The notes beneath the pieces were generated by a model. It worked only from the letters and a program-made list of their open reading frames with translations. It ran no database searches and was not told the DNA's origin. A stretch of 14,168 bases of DNA from Dehalococcoidia bacterium (GTDB lineage: Bacteria; Chloroflexota; Dehalococcoidia; SAR202; UBA11138), in NCBI GenBank assembly GCA_012270625.1, contig JAAXHZ010000122.1, positions 1 through 14,168 of the forward strand, written 5' to 3'. The number at the start of each line of letters is the position of its first letter. Position 1 is the stretch's first letter. The position numbers and the translations under genes are program-made. This document shows, in pieces, positions 12,903-14,168 of this stretch.

Positions 12903-14168
12903 CTAGTTGATTCTGCTTAGGACCAGGTCCATCTGGAGCGACTCCACAATCGGCTTTACTCCCGTCACGAACACATCGGTGATTGTCCCTGGAAAGATGC
13001 CGACCACCATTATCGCAATGATGAGGGCAGCTATGGGCACTGCCTCGATAGGAGTCGCGTCGCGTAGATCGGCGAACCTGGGGTTGAGCGGGCCAAACAT
13101 CACCCGCTGCACCATCCACAGTATGTAGCCTGCCGTCAGGACAACTCCGAAAGCGCCGAGAGCGGTCATCCAGCTCCAGACCGGGAAGGTGCCGATGAAG
13201 ACGTGAATCTCGGAGACGAACCCAGCGGTCGATGGCAGTCCCAGCGAAGCCAGGCCGGCGACCAGCAGCGCAGTCCCCAGAATCGGCATTCGTCTGGCCA
13301 GACCGCCCAGGTCAGGTATGTGCCTGGTATGCGCGCGTTCATAAACATAGCCCACCAGCAGGAACAGCAGCCCTGTGATCACGCCGTGTGTGAACATCTG
13401 GAGTGAGGCCCCTGTGAGGCCGACCGACGACACCTGTCCCGCGACTCCGACAGCCGACGCAAGACCGAGGAGCACGAATCCCATGTGACTTATGGAGCTA
13501 AACGCGATGAGTCGCTTCATGTCCGTCTGCCTGAGCACCACCGCGGCCCCATACAGGATATTGATTACCCCGAGCGCCGCAAGCGCCCACGACACGTCTC
13601 TGAGCACGTCCGGCAGGATGCCGCCCAGCCTGAACATGCCGTATGCGCCCATCTTCAGCAGCACGCCGGCCAGCATGACGCTCGCCGCCGTTGGGGCGTC
13701 GGTGTGGGCGTCCGGAAGCCACGTGTGCAGCGGCCATACGGGCAGCTTGACCGCGAACGCGACGAACAGCAGCAGGAACACGAGCAGGGCGGGTATGCTG
13801 CCTGCCTGCCTCACCAGGGCCGGCATCTCCGTCATGTCGAACGAGCCCGTCGTGAAGTACAGGATCAGGATTCCGACAAGCATGAAGGCGCTTCCCAGTA
13901 TCGTGAAGATCAGGAACTTCATAGCCGAGTATTCCCGGCGACCGCTCCCCCAGATCGAGATCAGGAAGAACATCGGAATCAGCTCGAGCTCCCAGAATAC
14001 GAAGAAAAGCAGGAAGTCGAGCGACGTAAACACGCCCACGACCGCCCCCTGGAGCGCAAGCAGCCATACGAAGTATTCGCGTACCCGGGGATCTTCGCCC
14101 TGCTCCTCGCGTTGCTCACCTATATTCCAGGAAGCGAACACCGCGACCATGCCCAGCAGCCCGGTGAG
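12903..14168 (-). CDS. nuoM: NADH-quinone oxidoreductase subunit M (5' end cut by window edge)
   Basis: The frame is open to the right edge, giving about 421 residues of a family that is normally near 500; roughly the first 80 are missing. The methionine at 14150 is internal, since the codons before it (LTGLLG) continue the usual helix. This proton-pumping subunit of complex I shows the conserved Glu in FWELELIPMFFLI, a Lys in FAVKLPVWPLHTWLPDAHTD, a second Lys in LKMGAYGMFRLGG, and the discontinuous-helix region SISHMGFVLLG. The late helix STAGFVSEIHVFIG carries another acidic residue. It belongs to the nuo operon that continues off the window, and its stop is 15 bases before nuoN. Confidence 0.96.
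   Translation of the reverse strand, partial: LTGLLGMVAVFASWNIGEQREEQGEDPRVREYFVWLLALQGAVVGVFTSLDFLLFFVFWELELIPMFFLISIWGSGRREYSAMKFLIFTILGSAFMLVGILILYFTTGSFDMTEMPALVRQAGSIPALLVFLLLFVAFAVKLPVWPLHTWLPDAHTDAPTAASVMLAGVLLKMGAYGMFRLGGILPDVLRDVSWALAALGVINILYGAAVVLRQTDMKRLIAFSSISHMGFVLLGLASAVGVAGQVSSVGLTGASLQMFTHGVITGLLFLLVGYVYERAHTRHIPDLGGLARRMPILGTALLVAGLASLGLPSTAGFVSEIHVFIGTFPVWSWMTALGAFGVVLTAGYILWMVQRVMFGPLNPRFADLRDATPIEAVPIAALIIAIMVVGIFPGTITDVFVTGVKPIVESLQMDLVLSRIN

Overview
The window reads as a piece of a bacterial chromosome, most likely from an aerobic, GC-rich member of the Chloroflexota. That placement is inference. It rests on an alternative complex III gene set next to Nuo-type complex I genes, and on a lipoprotein with a long Thr/Pro/Ser/Ala/Glu spacer of a kind often seen in that phylum. 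No rRNA, tRNA, CRISPR array, insertion sequence or phage gene is visible. Coding density is high and the only sizeable non-coding stretch is about 258 bp (5026-5283).

Left part, minus strand, 5025 down to 1: an operon for a quinol:electron-acceptor oxidoreductase of the alternative complex III (ACIII/Act) type. In transcription order it holds a 103-residue two-helix membrane protein, a membrane-anchored pentahaem cytochrome c (ActA), a Tat-exported molybdopterin-oxidoreductase-like protein with a damaged Fe-S site (the B1 half of ActB), a separate four-cluster ferredoxin-like subunit (the B2 half of ActB), and an NrfD/ActC membrane subunit cut by the window edge. In well-studied ACIII the B1 and B2 halves are one polypeptide; here they are two genes in different frames. 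Electrons would pass from quinol at ActC through the Fe-S clusters to the ActA haems and then to a periplasmic acceptor.

Centre, 5026-6942: a compact divergent regulatory region holds two tandem minus-strand sigma70-like promoters, each with a perfect TTGACA and a GATAAT box. It also has an 11-bp-arm dyad abutting one -35 box, a CRP/FNR-like palindrome over the other -10 box, a terminator-like leader hairpin, and a plus-strand TATAAT promoter. The plus-strand promoter drives a two-gene unit joined by an ATGA overlap: an HpcH/HpaI-family aldolase and an acetamidase/formamidase-family protein. The substrates are unknown.

Right part, minus strand, 14168 down to 6943: nuoM (cut by the window edge), nuoN, a genuine formylglycine-generating enzyme with both catalytic cysteines, and a very large lipoprotein. 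The lipoprotein is built as lipobox, low-complexity spacer, two eight-repeat PQQ-like beta-propellers and a C-terminal HEAGH putative zinc-peptidase domain. The last two genes share one base (TGATG), so the sulfatase-maturation-type enzyme and the lipoprotein are probably co-translated. This pair, riding behind complex I genes with no sulfatase in view, is the least expected part of the window, together with the split ActB and the elaborate act promoter region.
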